Of a stretch of DNA of 64,000 nt, positions 63,997 through 64,000 are shown one piece after another. The position numbers and the translations under genes were made by a program. How positions within the stretch are numbered: position 1 is the first letter of the stretch; each line of letters starts with the position of its first letter. Origin of the DNA: Enterobacteriaceae endosymbiont of Donacia cincticornis (lineage in GTDB: Bacteria; Pseudomonadota; Gammaproteobacteria; Enterobacterales; Enterobacteriaceae); NCBI RefSeq assembly GCF_012568845.1, contig NZ_CP046194.1, positions 327,078 to 391,077 of the forward strand. The letters run 5' to 3'. The notes under the pieces are model-generated. The model saw only the letters and a list, made by a program, of their open reading frames with translations. It was not told the DNA's origin and did no database searches.

Positions 63997-64000
63997 AAGA

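Overview
The window looks like a piece of the chromosome of a strongly reduced, very AT-rich gammaproteobacterial endosymbiont (Enterobacterales), most likely an obligate nutritional symbiont of an insect. Protein genes and spacers are visibly about one fifth G+C by eye, while the rRNA and tRNA genes keep near-normal composition. Nearly every protein aligns end to end with an Escherichia coli protein. Gene order is E. coli order with blocks deleted: tusDCB-rpsL-rpsG-fusA-tufA, rpsF-rpsR-rplI without priB, aroK-aroB-rpe-trpS without damX, dam and gph, sufABCDSE-pykF, the nuo operon, thrABC, aroF-tyrA, and murI-rrn-tRNAs. The intact 16S-23S-5S operon argues against Buchnera, where 16S is separated from 23S-5S. 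I cannot name the species. I see no insertion sequence, phage gene, CRISPR array or foreign gene. No stretch longer than about 230 bases lacks a gene or RNA.

Layout. 0-5.6 kb (minus): translation factors, ribosomal proteins and the TusBCD sulfur relay. 5.7-8.6 kb (minus): fkpA, asd, ung. 8.7-16.8 kb (plus): rpsF-rpsR-rplI, 4.5S RNA, a short dnaX, htpG, aroK-aroB-rpe-trpS. 16.8-23.9 kb (minus): crp, four tRNAs, 5S, 23S, 16S, murI. 24.0-36.9 kb: iscS (plus), then sufABCDSE-pykF and murJ (minus), ribA (plus), sbcB (minus), tRNA-Ser and yohD (plus). 36.9-51.8 kb (minus): all thirteen complex I genes. 51.9-59.0 kb (minus): thrABC and parC. 59.2-64 kb: aroF-tyrA (plus), bamD (minus), a frameshifted rluD and dsbA (plus).

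How the genes fit together. ThrA, Asd, ThrB and ThrC give a complete route from aspartate to threonine. AroF, AroB, AroK and the chorismate mutase part of TyrA are steps of the aromatic amino acid pathway. Complex I supplies proton-motive force, and its Fe-S clusters depend on the Suf system. IscS stands alone without isc genes and probably feeds sulfur to TusBCD for tRNA wobble-uridine thiolation.

The most interesting points are signs of altered function in genes that remain open. TyrA keeps its mutase residues but has lost the key dehydrogenase residues. CRP keeps its DNA-reading helix but has lost cAMP-pocket residues and is changed at positions known from cAMP-independent mutants. rluD is split by one base at a poly-A/poly-T tract. 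DnaX encodes only the gamma part. The rRNA operon has been joined by deletion to the tRNA cluster that precedes tufB in E. coli. Comparisons with E. coli residues come from my memory of those sequences and should be confirmed by alignment.
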